Shown here: positions 1 to 8,964 of the stretch, piece after piece
Numbering within the stretch: position 1 is the stretch's first letter
Layout: every line of letters starts with the position of its first letter
Origin: Flavobacterium noncentrifugens
GTDB taxonomy: Bacteria > Bacteroidota > Bacteroidia > Flavobacteriales > Flavobacteriaceae
DNA length: 64,000 bases
Reading direction: 5' to 3'
Assembly: GCF_900100375.1 (NCBI RefSeq)
Contig: NZ_FNEZ01000003.1
Span: 62,001-126,000 of the forward strand
Notes under the pieces: generated by a model
What the model was told of the DNA's origin: nothing
Databases searched by the model: none
What the model saw: only the letters and a program-made list of their open reading frames with translations
Made by a program: the position numbers and the translations under genes

Positions 1-110
1 AAAATGTCGATCCGTGGCGTGTCATTACGGAATTTTTTCATGGTTTCATGAAGTATGTTCAGTGCAACGGCGCCGCCAAGCCCGGCAAGCATGTTTTTTA
101 AAGTGCCCAT
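1..110 (-). CDS. Hypothetical protein, 5' end only (cut by window edge)
   Basis: Only the first 36 codons are visible, starting at the ATG complementary to 108-110 and reading off the left edge. The peptide starts MGTLKNMLAGLGGAVALNIL, a short glycine/alanine-rich hydrophobic stretch, followed by a charged segment (HETMKKFRNDTPRID). This resembles the N-terminus of small membrane-associated proteins often seen in Bacteroidetes, but no family can be named from so little sequence. Confidence 0.55.
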   Translation of the reverse strand, partial: MGTLKNMLAGLGGAVALNILHETMKKFRNDTPRIDI

Positions 111-227
111 CTTTTTATTTTTTATGGATTACAGAATCCTTTCTTATAAATTTAAGGCATTCAGAACTATTTTAGTTTCAATAAAGGCGTTCAGAATTGT
201 ATGTTTAAAACATTTATTGGGTAAATC

Positions 228-261
228 AAAAAAAAAGCTGTAACCTTGAAGTTACAGCTTT
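228..261 (-). terminator. Rho-independent terminator of the alpha/beta hydrolase gene
   Basis: An 11-bp perfect stem, AAAGCTGTAAC (234-244) and GTTACAGCTTT (251-261), encloses a 6-nt loop. Read leftwards it is followed by nine T residues (complement of 228-236). It lies 20 bp past the stop of the leftward hydrolase gene. Confidence 0.85.
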
Positions 262-280
262 CGTTATGCGTGATTTGTAT

Positions 281-1102
281 TTAAGATTTTATAAATTCCA
301 ATAAATCTTTATTGATCGTTGCCGCTTCGGTTGTTGGCATGCCGTGCGGAAATCCCGGATACGAAATCAGTTTTCCGTTTTTCAGCAGCTTAACCGCTTT
401 TGCGCCCGTAAGCGGAAATGGAACAATCTGGTCGTCTTCACCGTGCAACACAAGAACCGGAATATCAACGCTTTTCAGGTCTTCTGTAAAATCGGTTTCA
501 GAAAATGCTTTGATACAGTCATAATGCGCTTTTACGCCGCCCATCATGCCCTGGCGCCACCAATTGTCGCGCACGCCTTGTGATATTTTTGCGCCCTCGC
601 GGTTGTATCCGTAAAAAGGCATCGTGAAATCCTGGAAATACTGAGGCCTGTTGAATGCCGTGCCTTCGCGGATCTCATCAAAAACCGACATCGGAATGCC
701 ATCGGGATTGCTTTCAGATTGCGCCATTGTCGGGGTTACGGCACTAATTAATACGGCTTTTGCGACGCGGCCTTTTACGTACTTCGCCACATAACGGATC
801 ACTTCACCTCCACCAGTCGAATGCCCGATATGGATCGCGTCTTTAAGGTCGAGTGCTTCTACGAGTTCAGCTACATCAGCAGCATACGTATCCATGTCGT
901 TTCCGTTTGCGGTTTGCGTAGACCTGCCATGTCCCCTTCGGTCGTGTGCGATGACACGAAACCCGTGGTTTAGGAAGAACATCATCTGCCCATCCCAGTC
1001 ATCGCCCGAAAGTGGCCACCCGTGATGGAAAACCAATGGCTGTCCTGTTCCCCAGTCTTTGTAATAAATTTCGGTACCATCTTTTACTGTAATCTTTCCC
1101 AT
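281..1102 (-). CDS. Alpha/beta hydrolase (non-haem chloroperoxidase-like)
   Basis: A 273-residue single-domain alpha/beta hydrolase with no signal peptide, so cytoplasmic. The nucleophile elbow is GHSTGG with Ser95. The acid loop HGEDDQIVP carries Asp223/224, and the catalytic His is probably His253 in PGFPHGMP. The oxyanion segment HHGWPLSGDDW near residue 26 and the DRRGHGRS motif near 54 are typical of the cofactor-free haloperoxidase/esterase group. Family members hydrolyse small esters and can show perhydrolase activity; the natural substrate cannot be read from sequence. It is a single gene with its own terminator at 234-261. A gap of about 220 bp separates it from the divergent drug-exporter gene. 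Confidence 0.88.
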   Translation of the reverse strand: MGKITVKDGTEIYYKDWGTGQPLVFHHGWPLSGDDWDGQMMFFLNHGFRVIAHDRRGHGRSTQTANGNDMDTYAADVAELVEALDLKDAIHIGHSTGGGEVIRYVAKYVKGRVAKAVLISAVTPTMAQSESNPDGIPMSVFDEIREGTAFNRPQYFQDFTMPFYGYNREGAKISQGVRDNWWRQGMMGGVKAHYDCIKAFSETDFTEDLKSVDIPVLVLHGEDDQIVPFPLTGAKAVKLLKNGKLISYPGFPHGMPTTEAATINKDLLEFIKS

Positions 1103-1296
1103 TTTATAAAAGTTATGTTGTTGATAAGGACTTAAAGATAGTTATTTTTTAAATCGGAACGACGCGATAAAAGTTACGATGCTGTTATGATTTGTACTGA
1201 AACATCTTAAATCCTGCACCTCAATCCTTTCTGATATCTGCAAAAACCCGAACCTAAAAACATGCAATTAAATGCCCGCAAACCAAATGCAAGGGC

Positions 1297-1304
1297 TACT
1301 TTTG
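1297..1304 (+). promoter_or_regulatory. -7 element TACTTTTG for the Bcr/CflA exporter
   Basis: An exact match to the Bacteroidetes -7 consensus TAnnTTTG, 17 bp before the ATG at 1321. No convincing TTG -33 element was found at the usual spacing. Confidence 0.6.
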
Positions 1305-1320
1305 CAAAAAAAATAAAACC

Positions 1321-2544
1321 ATGGGTACCTATAAAAAACACAACCTGATCCTGATTCTTGGCGCCCTGACAGCACTTGGCCCATTTTCGATCGACATGTA
1401 CCTTCCGGGTTTTACGGCGATTGCCGCAGATCTTGGAACAACTGTAAATAAAGTATCACTGTCTTTGTCGAGTTATTTTATCGGGATTTCTGCCGGGCAA
1501 TTGTTATATGGCCCGCTGCTGGATCGTTTTGGCAGAAAGCGACCACTGTATATTGGATTGGCTGTTTACATTTTAGCCTCACTGGGATGTGCTTTGACCA
1601 ATGATATTGATGTATTGATCGGTTTGCGTTTCATACAGGCCGTTGGAAGTTGTGCCGCAGCGGTTGCTTCGATGACCATGGTGCGCGACCTTTTTCCGGT
1701 TGAAGACAGTCCGAAAATCTTCTCGCTGCTGATGCTTGTCGTTGGGCTTTCGCCGATGCTTGCGCCAACAATCGGCAGCTATGTCATTGCCGGATTGGGC
1801 TGGCATGTCGTTTTCCTTATCCTGATGTGTATGGGAATTGCGGTGCTGCTCGCGTCGCGCTTCGGGTTGCCGCATACGAGAAAGCCCGATCCTTCAATTT
1901 CATTAAGCCCAAAACCGATCTTATCTAATTTTGCTTTGGTGCTGAGAAACCCACAATTTTATACCTATGCATTTTCAGGTGCGATCGCATTTTCGGGATT
2001 GTTTACGTATGTTGCCGGTTCGCCATTGCTGTTCATGGACATCTTTCATGTTTCTGAAAAAACATACGGATGGATCTTTGCATTCATGTCGGTGAGTTTC
2101 ATTGGCTCGAGCCAACTCAACTCTGTGCTGCTCAAAAAATACACCAGCCAGCAGCTCGTTTTCATTTCGCTGTCGCTCCAATGCTTGATCAGTCTGGTTT
2201 TCCTTTTGGCCGCGATGAACGGATGGCTCAATTTATACGGAACCATTGCGATGCTGTTCCTGTATCTTGGCTGCCTTGGCTTGTCAAACCCGAATACTGC
2301 AGGTTTATCGCTTGCCCCATTTTCTGAAAATGCCGGGAGCGCATCTGCCCTATTGGGCGCGTTGCAACTCGGGCTTGGTGCTTTGGCATCGGTGGCCGTT
2401 GGTATTTTTGTAAAAGAAACCATGGTGCCGATGGTTGTGATCATGGCTTGCAGCACCGCATTGGCTTTGATCGTTCTGCTTTTCGGAAGAGGAAAAATAA
2501 AATTACCCGCAGCAGCAGAAAGCAGCACAGGTTTCATGCATTAA
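1321..2544 (+). CDS. Bcr/CflA family multidrug efflux MFS transporter
   Basis: A 407-residue integral membrane protein with about 12 hydrophobic segments. The N-terminal GPFSIDMYLPGF, with a conserved Asp in helix 1, is the signature of the drug:proton antiporter (DHA1) Bcr/CflA group. MFS motif A follows at about residues 64-76 (GPLLDRFGRKRPL). These proteins expel drugs such as bicyclomycin or chloramphenicol, or metabolites, using the proton gradient. The length matches the family norm of about 400. A consensus -7 element sits just upstream. The next gene begins 90 bp later with its own weak promoter, so co-transcription is possible but not required. The true substrate is not deducible. 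Confidence 0.92.
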   Translation: MGTYKKHNLILILGALTALGPFSIDMYLPGFTAIAADLGTTVNKVSLSLSSYFIGISAGQLLYGPLLDRFGRKRPLYIGLAVYILASLGCALTNDIDVLIGLRFIQAVGSCAAAVASMTMVRDLFPVEDSPKIFSLLMLVVGLSPMLAPTIGSYVIAGLGWHVVFLILMCMGIAVLLASRFGLPHTRKPDPSISLSPKPILSNFALVLRNPQFYTYAFSGAIAFSGLFTYVAGSPLLFMDIFHVSEKTYGWIFAFMSVSFIGSSQLNSVLLKKYTSQQLVFISLSLQCLISLVFLLAAMNGWLNLYGTIAMLFLYLGCLGLSNPNTAGLSLAPFSENAGSASALLGALQLGLGALASVAVGIFVKETMVPMVVIMACSTALALIVLLFGRGKIKLPAAAESSTGFMH

Positions 2545-2602
2545 TTCGCAAGGAATTTTCAGATTATCATTCCACGCTAACGCAACGCAATGCTAAAATG
2601 TT

Positions 2603-2610
2603 TAACTTTA
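2603..2610 (+). promoter_or_regulatory. Probable -7 element TAACTTTA for the patatin-like gene
   Basis: One mismatch (final A for G) from TAnnTTTG. It is placed 24 bp before the ATG at 2634 and supports that start over longer in-frame alternatives. Confidence 0.4.
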
Positions 2611-2633
2611 GAATCCGGCAAAGAATCACGAAT

Positions 2634-4886
2634 ATGATAGCACTATTGCGTAAAACAGCCTTTATCCTGCTTCTGGCCTTCGGAATCCAATCGGCATTGG
2701 CGCAGTTAGAACGCCCGAAAATCGGCCTCACGCTCAGTGGCGGTGGCGCAAAAGGCATTGCACATGTTGGGTTGCTGAAAGCGATCGATTCGGCCGGGAT
2801 CAGGATTGATTACGTTACCGGAACAAGCATGGGTGCCATTGTGGGCGGACTTTATGCGGTAGGTTACAGCGGCGATGACATCCTGCAAATCGCAAAGAAG
2901 CTTGACTGGGCGTCTTTACTTTCAAATGACCCGCAGCTGGCTACCATTAACTTAAAGGAAAAAGAAGATTCCGGACATTACATTGAGCTGCCTTTAATCA
3001 AGGGCAAACTGGCTTTCAAGCGCGGTTTTATTGAATCCAATGAACTGTGGCTGCAGCTTGCCGAATTGTATTATCCCTTTTATAAAGTCACAGATTTCAG
3101 CCAGTTTGAAAAAGGATTCCAATGCATTGCCACCGATGTCGTCAATGGGCAAATGGTCGTTTTAAAAAAAGGGAACATTGCAAATGCCGTACGCGCCAGC
3201 ATGGCGATCCCATCGGTATTTACGCCCGTTGAGATTGACGGAAAAGTACTTGTTGATGGCGGGATCGTGCGGAATTTCCCGGTTTCGAATGTTCGTGACA
3301 TGGGCGCGTCGATTGTCATCGGAAGTGACGTTTCCGGAAAATTGGATCCGGTCGAAAAGCTGCAATCGCCTTTGGACGTGATGAGCAGGCTTCCATTTTT
3401 TAATGCGGTTGCTGATCTTGAACAACAAAAAAAAGGGGTCGACTTTTATACGGATTATCCGCTTACGGAATACGGCTCGGCAAGTTTTTCATCGGCAGCA
3501 CAAATTATGAAAATCGGCCTTGAAAAAGGAAAGCAGCTTTATCCTGCGCTCAAAAGATTGAAAGATTCGCTTGACAATATTTACGGAAAACAGCCCATGC
3601 TTCCAGTTGCCACAACAACAGATTCCATTTTTATTTCCGATTACGACGTGCGCGGATTGCCTGCTGAAGAAGCGGTTTCTTTTACACAGCTCATCGGCTT
3701 TTCGCCAAAATCCTATTATACGGCAAAAGAATTGGGTTCCGGAATCCGGGAAGCCTTTTCAACACGCGCCTACACGAAGATCAATTATTCACTTTTGCCT
3801 TTGCAAGATGGAAGTGCCAAAATTGTATTTGCCGTCGATAAAGCGCCGACGACATTTACGCGGTTTGGCATTCATTACAACACGACAACCGGCATTGCGC
3901 TTAAAACAGGATTTGTCAAGAAGGGTTTTTTAACCCCATTTTCAACGGCTTCATTCGATTTTTCAATCGGGGAAAACCCAAGAGCCAAAGCCGGATTTTC
4001 AAATTATCTGACCAGAAACAGAAAATTCCTTGCACAGCTGGAAGCCACGATTGAAACCATCGATATCAACACTTACAATCCTGAATTTTCAAGAACCGGG
4101 CTTTACAACCAGGGCAGCCAGAACACCGATTTGCAAATCCTGTGGCAGCCTAAAAACAACTGGGCAATTGGCATTGGAACGGGGCTGACTTATGTCGCAT
4201 ACGAACCTAAAATCGTGTCGCAGATTGAGGCCAATGGAAACCTGCACTACTTCATTTCTTATTTCACGCTGAACCACAACACGTTAAATACCCAGATTTA
4301 TCCGTTTCGCGGCCGTCAGTTTTTCATGAAGGCTGGCGTTATTTACGGACAAAAACTCGATTTTACGATTTATCAGGATGGCAATGTTTTGGCAACCGAC
4401 AAGGCTTTATTCTTCAATTCTAATCCTTATACCCAATTAAAAATTTCCTTTGACCAATACTTTCCTGTCGGCAAAAATGCGTTTTTCATCCAATTGCAAT
4501 CGGGCATGAATTTCAATTACAAGCAGGCGGTCATGAATGATTTCGTTATCGGCGGCTTAACGGATGTCATCAGGAACCAGGTGACTTTTTCGGGCCTTCC
4601 GGAAGCTTCGATCTTTACTGCGAGCGCAGCCAGCCTAAAGTTGGGTTATCAGCAGGCCATCATCAACAATTTATTCCTGATCGCAAAAGTAAACGGTTTG
4701 TATTATGATTTTGTTGAAAGCAGCTTCCGGTTCAATACGGGCGAAAAACACGGCATTGGCTACTCGCTAACTGCCGGTTACCGCACCTTTTTAGGGCCAA
4801 TTGAGGCGAGTTTAATGTATAGTGACTTCAATAAAAAAGTGCTTCCGTATTTTAACCTGGGTTATATTTTAAGCCTCGATAAATAA
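2634..4886 (+). CDS. Patatin-like phospholipase with C-terminal outer-membrane barrel
   Basis: With the start at 2634 the protein has 750 residues and begins with a signal peptide ending ...GIQSALA before QLERP. The patatin domain follows: glycine-rich oxyanion loop SGGGAKG (about 35-41), nucleophile GTSMG with Ser65, and the dyad Asp in VDGG (Asp208). A linker of roughly 80 residues resembles a POTRA domain. The last ~350 residues are rich in alternating aromatic strands, with a final LGYILSLDK, as in BamA-type barrels. This architecture matches PlpD-type autotransported lipases (patatin-POTRA-barrel). A longer reading frame exists upstream to 2448, but it overlaps the exporter gene and would bury the signal peptide. 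The likely role is an outer-membrane lipolytic enzyme; its substrate is unknown. Confidence 0.9.
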   Translation: MIALLRKTAFILLLAFGIQSALAQLERPKIGLTLSGGGAKGIAHVGLLKAIDSAGIRIDYVTGTSMGAIVGGLYAVGYSGDDILQIAKKLDWASLLSNDPQLATINLKEKEDSGHYIELPLIKGKLAFKRGFIESNELWLQLAELYYPFYKVTDFSQFEKGFQCIATDVVNGQMVVLKKGNIANAVRASMAIPSVFTPVEIDGKVLVDGGIVRNFPVSNVRDMGASIVIGSDVSGKLDPVEKLQSPLDVMSRLPFFNAVADLEQQKKGVDFYTDYPLTEYGSASFSSAAQIMKIGLEKGKQLYPALKRLKDSLDNIYGKQPMLPVATTTDSIFISDYDVRGLPAEEAVSFTQLIGFSPKSYYTAKELGSGIREAFSTRAYTKINYSLLPLQDGSAKIVFAVDKAPTTFTRFGIHYNTTTGIALKTGFVKKGFLTPFSTASFDFSIGENPRAKAGFSNYLTRNRKFLAQLEATIETIDINTYNPEFSRTGLYNQGSQNTDLQILWQPKNNWAIGIGTGLTYVAYEPKIVSQIEANGNLHYFISYFTLNHNTLNTQIYPFRGRQFFMKAGVIYGQKLDFTIYQDGNVLATDKALFFNSNPYTQLKISFDQYFPVGKNAFFIQLQSGMNFNYKQAVMNDFVIGGLTDVIRNQVTFSGLPEASIFTASAASLKLGYQQAIINNLFLIAKVNGLYYDFVESSFRFNTGEKHGIGYSLTAGYRTFLGPIEASLMYSDFNKKVLPYFNLGYILSLDK

Positions 4887-4915
4887 TAAACGCGGGTATC
4901 AGTTGATCATTTGTA

Positions 4916-5359
4916 TTATAATACCTTCATCATCGCTTCCCTTTCATATACTTCTTTACGCAAGCCGCTGCTCGAAAAACGGTGGTTTCTTTCATTATAC
5001 AACAGTTTGATCTTTTTACTTTCGCAATAGGAACGCCCGGTAAAATCTTTTTCCTGGTATTCGATGCCGATGATGCGCATGTCAATGTGGTAGGCGCGCA
5101 AAATGTCCTCAAGATCCTGTTCTGTCGTATACGGAATAATTTCATCGACAAATTTACAGGCTTTAAGCTGGATGTAACGCTCAACCACCGATTGTGTGGG
5201 CTTGTTTTTCTCAGGGCGGTCGATCGTCGGATCGGTTTGCAGGCCGACAATCAGGTAATCGCAGGCCGATTTTGCTTCTTCAAGCATTTTGACATGTCCG
5301 GCATGAAGCAGGTCGAATGCGCTAAAGGTAATGCCGACAGTGGGTTTTATGGTTTTCAT
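4916..5359 (-). CDS. Cytidylyltransferase-like nucleotidyltransferase (TagD/HldE-C type)
   Basis: A 147-residue single-domain protein. It carries the HxGH signature of the nucleotidyltransferase superfamily (HAGH, about residues 19-22) and a C-terminal SSSGLR segment equivalent to the second nucleotide-binding motif. Relatives transfer CMP or AMP to glycerol-3-phosphate, heptose phosphate or similar sugars. It is the last gene of the leftward cassette, 4 bp after the GH1-like gene, which suggests a role in making an activated building block for a surface polysaccharide. The sugar or polyol substrate cannot be assigned. Its 3' end converges on the patatin-like gene only 29 bp away, and no clear terminator is seen between them. 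Confidence 0.85.
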   Translation of the reverse strand: MKTIKPTVGITFSAFDLLHAGHVKMLEEAKSACDYLIVGLQTDPTIDRPEKNKPTQSVVERYIQLKACKFVDEIIPYTTEQDLEDILRAYHIDMRIIGIEYQEKDFTGRSYCESKKIKLLYNERNHRFSSSGLRKEVYEREAMMKVL

Positions 5360-5363
5360 AATC

Positions 5364-6521
5364 TTAAATCAATTGTTTGAAATTCTCGATGATAAAATCG
5401 AAAAATCCGGGTTTCTTTTTGTCAAATAAAGTCTGTGCCTGAACGATGGCGTCAATATATTCCGGATGTGGGATCCGGTTTCCGTGTTCGTCTAAATCCC
5501 AGATGCCGCAGTTGCTGTAACTTGTCAGGTCATCCCAATCCGGGCGGTCTGTAACCGGATAAATGCAAACGCCTTGCAAGTCGACACCGTTTGCTTTTGC
5601 AATCACGCATTCTTGCGAAATCTCGTCGAGCCATTCGACACGTCCAATTCCGAAATGCCCGGTTTCAGACAGGAAAATTGGTCTTTGGTAACGTTCATAC
5701 GCCACAGCGAGCAAATCTGAAAGCGGCATCCGTTTTTTATCGATTTCCGGCCACGGCAGCGATTCGGATGCAAAATCCCATTGGCAATTCCAATAATAAT
5801 TGAATCCCAACAAGTCTAAAAAGGCTTCGCTTCCGCCAAGTTCCGGGCACATCCGCCCCGCAATAATATCCATTGCCTGGAATTGATGGTCATTGTGTTG
5901 CGCCACTTCATGCAAATCTTCATGCAAACCCTGATGGATTTTGACCAATGGTTCGACAAGCACAATTGTACAATTTGGATCTGTCGCTTTCAACGCTTTA
6001 ATTCCTAAAATCGCCGCTTTGCACAGATGGTATTTGATGTCCCAGCCGCTGTTTACCGCAAAAGGAACCGTACCGCGCACATCGCCAGAATGCCATGAAA
6101 GAAAGCTGATCTCATTGATCGGCACAACAAATAAGGGCTGCGAAGTCGTTTGTTTGTAAAAAATCACAAAGGCTTCACACAGTTTTACAAACCGGTCGCA
6201 AAACAACGGATGCGTTGGGTAAATGCCGTCGGGATAGCCGAAATGGATCAGGTCCCAGATTTGCTGGATTCCAAAAGTTTCAGCCGCTTTCATTCTGTTG
6301 TATACTTCCGAAAAATCAAATTCGCCAGCTGTTTTTTCGACATCACTCCAGCAAATGCCTTCCCGCACGGTTTTGATCCCGATAGCCGAAAGTGCTTGAT
6401 AATCTTCAAACGCTCGAATGTCGTGTTGCGTTTCTTTCAGCAGGTTGATGCGCTCGCCCGATCGGTTGATGTGGTCGGCGCATTCGTAGCCGCCAATGAA
6501 AAAAGTGTTAAAAGTTGCCAT
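5364..6521 (-). CDS. GH1-like (beta-glucosidase-related) TIM-barrel protein
   Basis: A 385-residue protein without a signal peptide. Two carboxylates lie in family-1 glycoside hydrolase contexts: Glu137 in PINEISF, corresponding to the acid/base NEP motif, and Glu286 in FLSETGHFG, corresponding to the nucleophile ITENG motif. It is shorter than classical GH1 enzymes (about 450 residues), and both motifs are degenerate. Position in a sugar-nucleotide cassette argues for a cytoplasmic biosynthetic or editing role rather than nutrient degradation; this is inference. Its ATG overlaps the glf stop by one base (TAATG), indicating translational coupling. Confidence 0.8.
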   Translation of the reverse strand: MATFNTFFIGGYECADHINRSGERINLLKETQHDIRAFEDYQALSAIGIKTVREGICWSDVEKTAGEFDFSEVYNRMKAAETFGIQQIWDLIHFGYPDGIYPTHPLFCDRFVKLCEAFVIFYKQTTSQPLFVVPINEISFLSWHSGDVRGTVPFAVNSGWDIKYHLCKAAILGIKALKATDPNCTIVLVEPLVKIHQGLHEDLHEVAQHNDHQFQAMDIIAGRMCPELGGSEAFLDLLGFNYYWNCQWDFASESLPWPEIDKKRMPLSDLLAVAYERYQRPIFLSETGHFGIGRVEWLDEISQECVIAKANGVDLQGVCIYPVTDRPDWDDLTSYSNCGIWDLDEHGNRIPHPEYIDAIVQAQTLFDKKKPGFFDFIIENFKQLI

Positions 6522-7654
6522 TATGCGGAAGTTAAAGCAGCGGCAGATTGTTCCAATGAAGCAAACAATTCCAATGCATTTTTAAACGCCTGGTCCATAT
6601 TGAAATATTTGTAATTTGCAAGCCGACCGACGAAATAGACATCGGTAAGCTTGTCCGCTTCGGCTTTGTACAGCGCGTAAATTTCCTGGTTTCTCGGATT
6701 TGGCACCGGATAATACGGCTCGCCTTCATCAATCGTAAACTCTTTTACAACAGTGGTTTTATCTGATTTCTGGTTTCCGAAATGCTTGTATTCGATAATG
6801 CGCGTAAAATCGACTTCCGTTCCCGGATAATTGACAACCGAGTTTTCCTGGAAAAATTCTGTTTCATGCGTTTCACTGACGAAATTAATCGAACGGTATT
6901 CAAGCTTCTCGATCAGGCTGTGCTTAAACTCAAAATAGCGGTCGACCGGGCCGGTGTAAAACAATTTTTCGTAGCTGCATAATTCATCTTTCACATCAAA
7001 AAAATCAGTGTTAAGCATTATTTCAATATTTGGGTTTGACAGGATTTTTTCAAACAATTGCGTGTAGCCACCTTTTGGCAATGCCTGATGCTTATCTGAA
7101 AAATAACGGTCGTCGTAATTTTGGCGCACAGGAATCCGCTCCAAAACCGAAGCATCCAATTCTGCCGGAAATTTATCCCATTGTTTTTTGGTGTAATGCT
7201 TGAACATTTTTTCATAGAGTTCAATCCCAACACGATTTAGCACGGCTTCTTCCCCATTTGCCGGTTTTTCAAAATTGATGCGGTTGTTTTCGAGCCACGC
7301 GCCCATTTCAGATTCGGTCGCGATCTGCTCATCAAAAAGCGTATTTACGGTGGTAATGTTCACCGGAATAGGAACGGTTTTTCCATCAACACGTGCAATA
7401 ACCTTGTGCTCCCAATCATACCAATCTGAAAAAGCGTTTACATATTCCCATACTTCTTCGTCGTTTGTATGAAACAAATGCGCGCCGTATTTGGATACAA
7501 GAATGCCGTTTTCATCCATATAATCAAAGCAGTTTCCTGCAATGTGGTTTCGTTTTTCGATGATCAGGACTTTTTTGCCAATCGAGGCATATCGCTCTGC
7601 CAGTACGGCTCCGGAAATGCCTGCCCCTATTATTAAAATGTCGTATTGCTTCAT
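6521..7654 (-). CDS. glf: UDP-galactopyranose mutase
   Basis: A 377-residue flavoprotein with the FAD-binding Rossmann motif GAGISGAVLAERYA near residue 10 and the diagnostic YGAHLFHT segment near residue 56. Further family motifs are NRVGxELYEKMFKHYTKKQW and PxGGYTQLFE. The enzyme interconverts UDP-galactopyranose and UDP-galactofuranose, the donor of galactofuranose residues in surface glycans. The length matches the family (about 370-390). It overlaps the upstream glycosyltransferase by 4 bp (ATGA) and the downstream GH1-like gene by 1 bp, so the three are almost certainly one transcript. Confidence 0.95.
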   Translation of the reverse strand: MKQYDILIIGAGISGAVLAERYASIGKKVLIIEKRNHIAGNCFDYMDENGILVSKYGAHLFHTNDEEVWEYVNAFSDWYDWEHKVIARVDGKTVPIPVNITTVNTLFDEQIATESEMGAWLENNRINFEKPANGEEAVLNRVGIELYEKMFKHYTKKQWDKFPAELDASVLERIPVRQNYDDRYFSDKHQALPKGGYTQLFEKILSNPNIEIMLNTDFFDVKDELCSYEKLFYTGPVDRYFEFKHSLIEKLEYRSINFVSETHETEFFQENSVVNYPGTEVDFTRIIEYKHFGNQKSDKTTVVKEFTIDEGEPYYPVPNPRNQEIYALYKAEADKLTDVYFVGRLANYKYFNMDQAFKNALELFASLEQSAAALTSA

Positions 7655-8781
7655 TTGGCGTTGGTTTTAATGATTGATTTCATACGGCTAGCGGTCGCGT
7701 CCCAGGATGTTTTGTCTAAGATGTCACGGTATTGGCTTTGCAGCGTCAGGCCATAATTTTTTTCGAGCAATGATTCAATTTCGGTGGCGAATTCGGTGGC
7801 GGTTGAAATCAATTTTACGCAATGGCTGTAGTCGCTCACGACATCTGTAATTTTGGTCGAAATAATCGGTTTGCCGGCCGCCATGTATTCCAAAGTTTTC
7901 GTCGGGCTGATGTATTTGGTCGCATCGTTTAAGGCAAATGGCATCATTGCAATGTCAAATCCGCGAAGGTAATTTGGCAATTCCGCATAGTTTTTCATCC
8001 CGAGGTAATGGATGTTTTCGGCTCTTGGCAAATCGCGTTCTTCTACTTTTGCAAACGGCCCGATCATGACAAAGTTGACTTTTGGAAGCAAACTTGCCGT
8101 TTCGCGGATCAGGTCGTAATCAATACGTTCATCAATGACGCCGAAATAACCCACGATCGGAGCGTCAATTCTGCGCATGTCATTCGGAACTTCTTCTTCT
8201 AAAAGACTTTGCGAGAAATGGTCTTCATCGACAGAACTCGGGAAACAATAAACATTCGAATGCATTTGCTTTTTGGATTCGTATAATGATTTTCCGCCAG
8301 TAAATACAATATCTGCATTCGAAAGCAGGAATTTTTCCTGGTCGATCAGATGCTGCGGCGCACCTTTGAACAGCGACAATTCGTCCATGCAATCGTAAAC
8401 GATAACGTCAAAGTTGATACTTTGCAACAGCGGACTAAAAGCTGCTGAATAAAACCAGCCGGTTGCCACATTTTTGTTTTTGACATATTGCGGAATGATC
8501 GTACCAATTGCTTCGATCGAATCGACCATTGGTTGCAATATGTGCAGGTTTTTACTGATGATTGTTAAGTTTGCCGAATCGCCATTTTCATTTTTAGCAA
8601 CTGGTTCCTCGATTAGTAAAATTTTGAGGTCTTTCGACATCCTGCTGATCAGGTGCTGCGGGCGTTGGTAAACAAAATCCCAGCGCAGGTGGCAAAAAAC
8701 GATCATGTCATAATATTGCGCCCCTGAATTTTGAGTAGTATTTTCTATAGTGTGGTTGTAGGCAGTTTTTAAATTTTCCAT
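7651..8781 (-). CDS. Glycosyltransferase, GT-B fold family 1-like
   Basis: A 376-residue cytoplasmic protein. The N-terminal region reads YDMIVFCHLRWDFVYQRPQH, a segment common to Bacteroidetes glycosyltransferases beside Glf. The C-terminal donor-binding half has SPTKTLEYMAAGKPIIST, with the E-x7 type pattern of GT4/GT1 enzymes. It probably adds a galactofuranose or related sugar to a glycan, inferred from direct coupling to glf. It is the first gene of the leftward four-gene cassette. The 183-bp gap to the DUF892 gene holds that gene's terminator and presumably this cassette's promoter, but I could not identify a clean -7 element. Confidence 0.85.
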   Translation of the reverse strand: MENLKTAYNHTIENTTQNSGAQYYDMIVFCHLRWDFVYQRPQHLISRMSKDLKILLIEEPVAKNENGDSANLTIISKNLHILQPMVDSIEAIGTIIPQYVKNKNVATGWFYSAAFSPLLQSINFDVIVYDCMDELSLFKGAPQHLIDQEKFLLSNADIVFTGGKSLYESKKQMHSNVYCFPSSVDEDHFSQSLLEEEVPNDMRRIDAPIVGYFGVIDERIDYDLIRETASLLPKVNFVMIGPFAKVEERDLPRAENIHYLGMKNYAELPNYLRGFDIAMMPFALNDATKYISPTKTLEYMAAGKPIISTKITDVVSDYSHCVKLISTATEFATEIESLLEKNYGLTLQSQYRDILDKTSWDATASRMKSIIKTNAK

Positions 8782-8910
8782 TTTGTGTGTTTATTTTTTG
8801 AAATAAGAATCTCGCACCCGGGATTTCCGGGCGTTTAGGTTTGGATATTTTGAATGGTAAGATTGGCTTTGCCGAATATTAAATTCCGATGAAAGCCAAA
8901 CAGAAAGGCA

Positions 8911-8942
8911 AAAAAACCTGCCCATCCTGAGATAAAGCAGGT
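8911..8942 (-). terminator. Terminator of the katE-DUF892 operon
   Basis: Inverted repeat ACCTGC (8916-8921) and GCAGGT (8937-8942). Read leftwards it is followed by a T-run (complement of 8911-8916). The loop of 15 nt is long, so the call is moderate. It lies 22 bp past the DUF892 gene stop. Confidence 0.6.
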
Positions 8943-8964
8943 CTAACAAGAAACAAAATAACCT

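Noticed and set aside
2448..2633. N-terminal extension of the patatin-like gene to 2448
   Set aside because: It overlaps the end of the exporter gene, is basic and unlike any family N-terminus, and would bury the signal peptide. The start at 2634 follows a promoter-like element.
8836..8843. TAGGTTTG, a consensus -7 element on the plus strand
   Set aside because: It points into the 3' ends of leftward genes with no rightward gene downstream; taken as a chance match.
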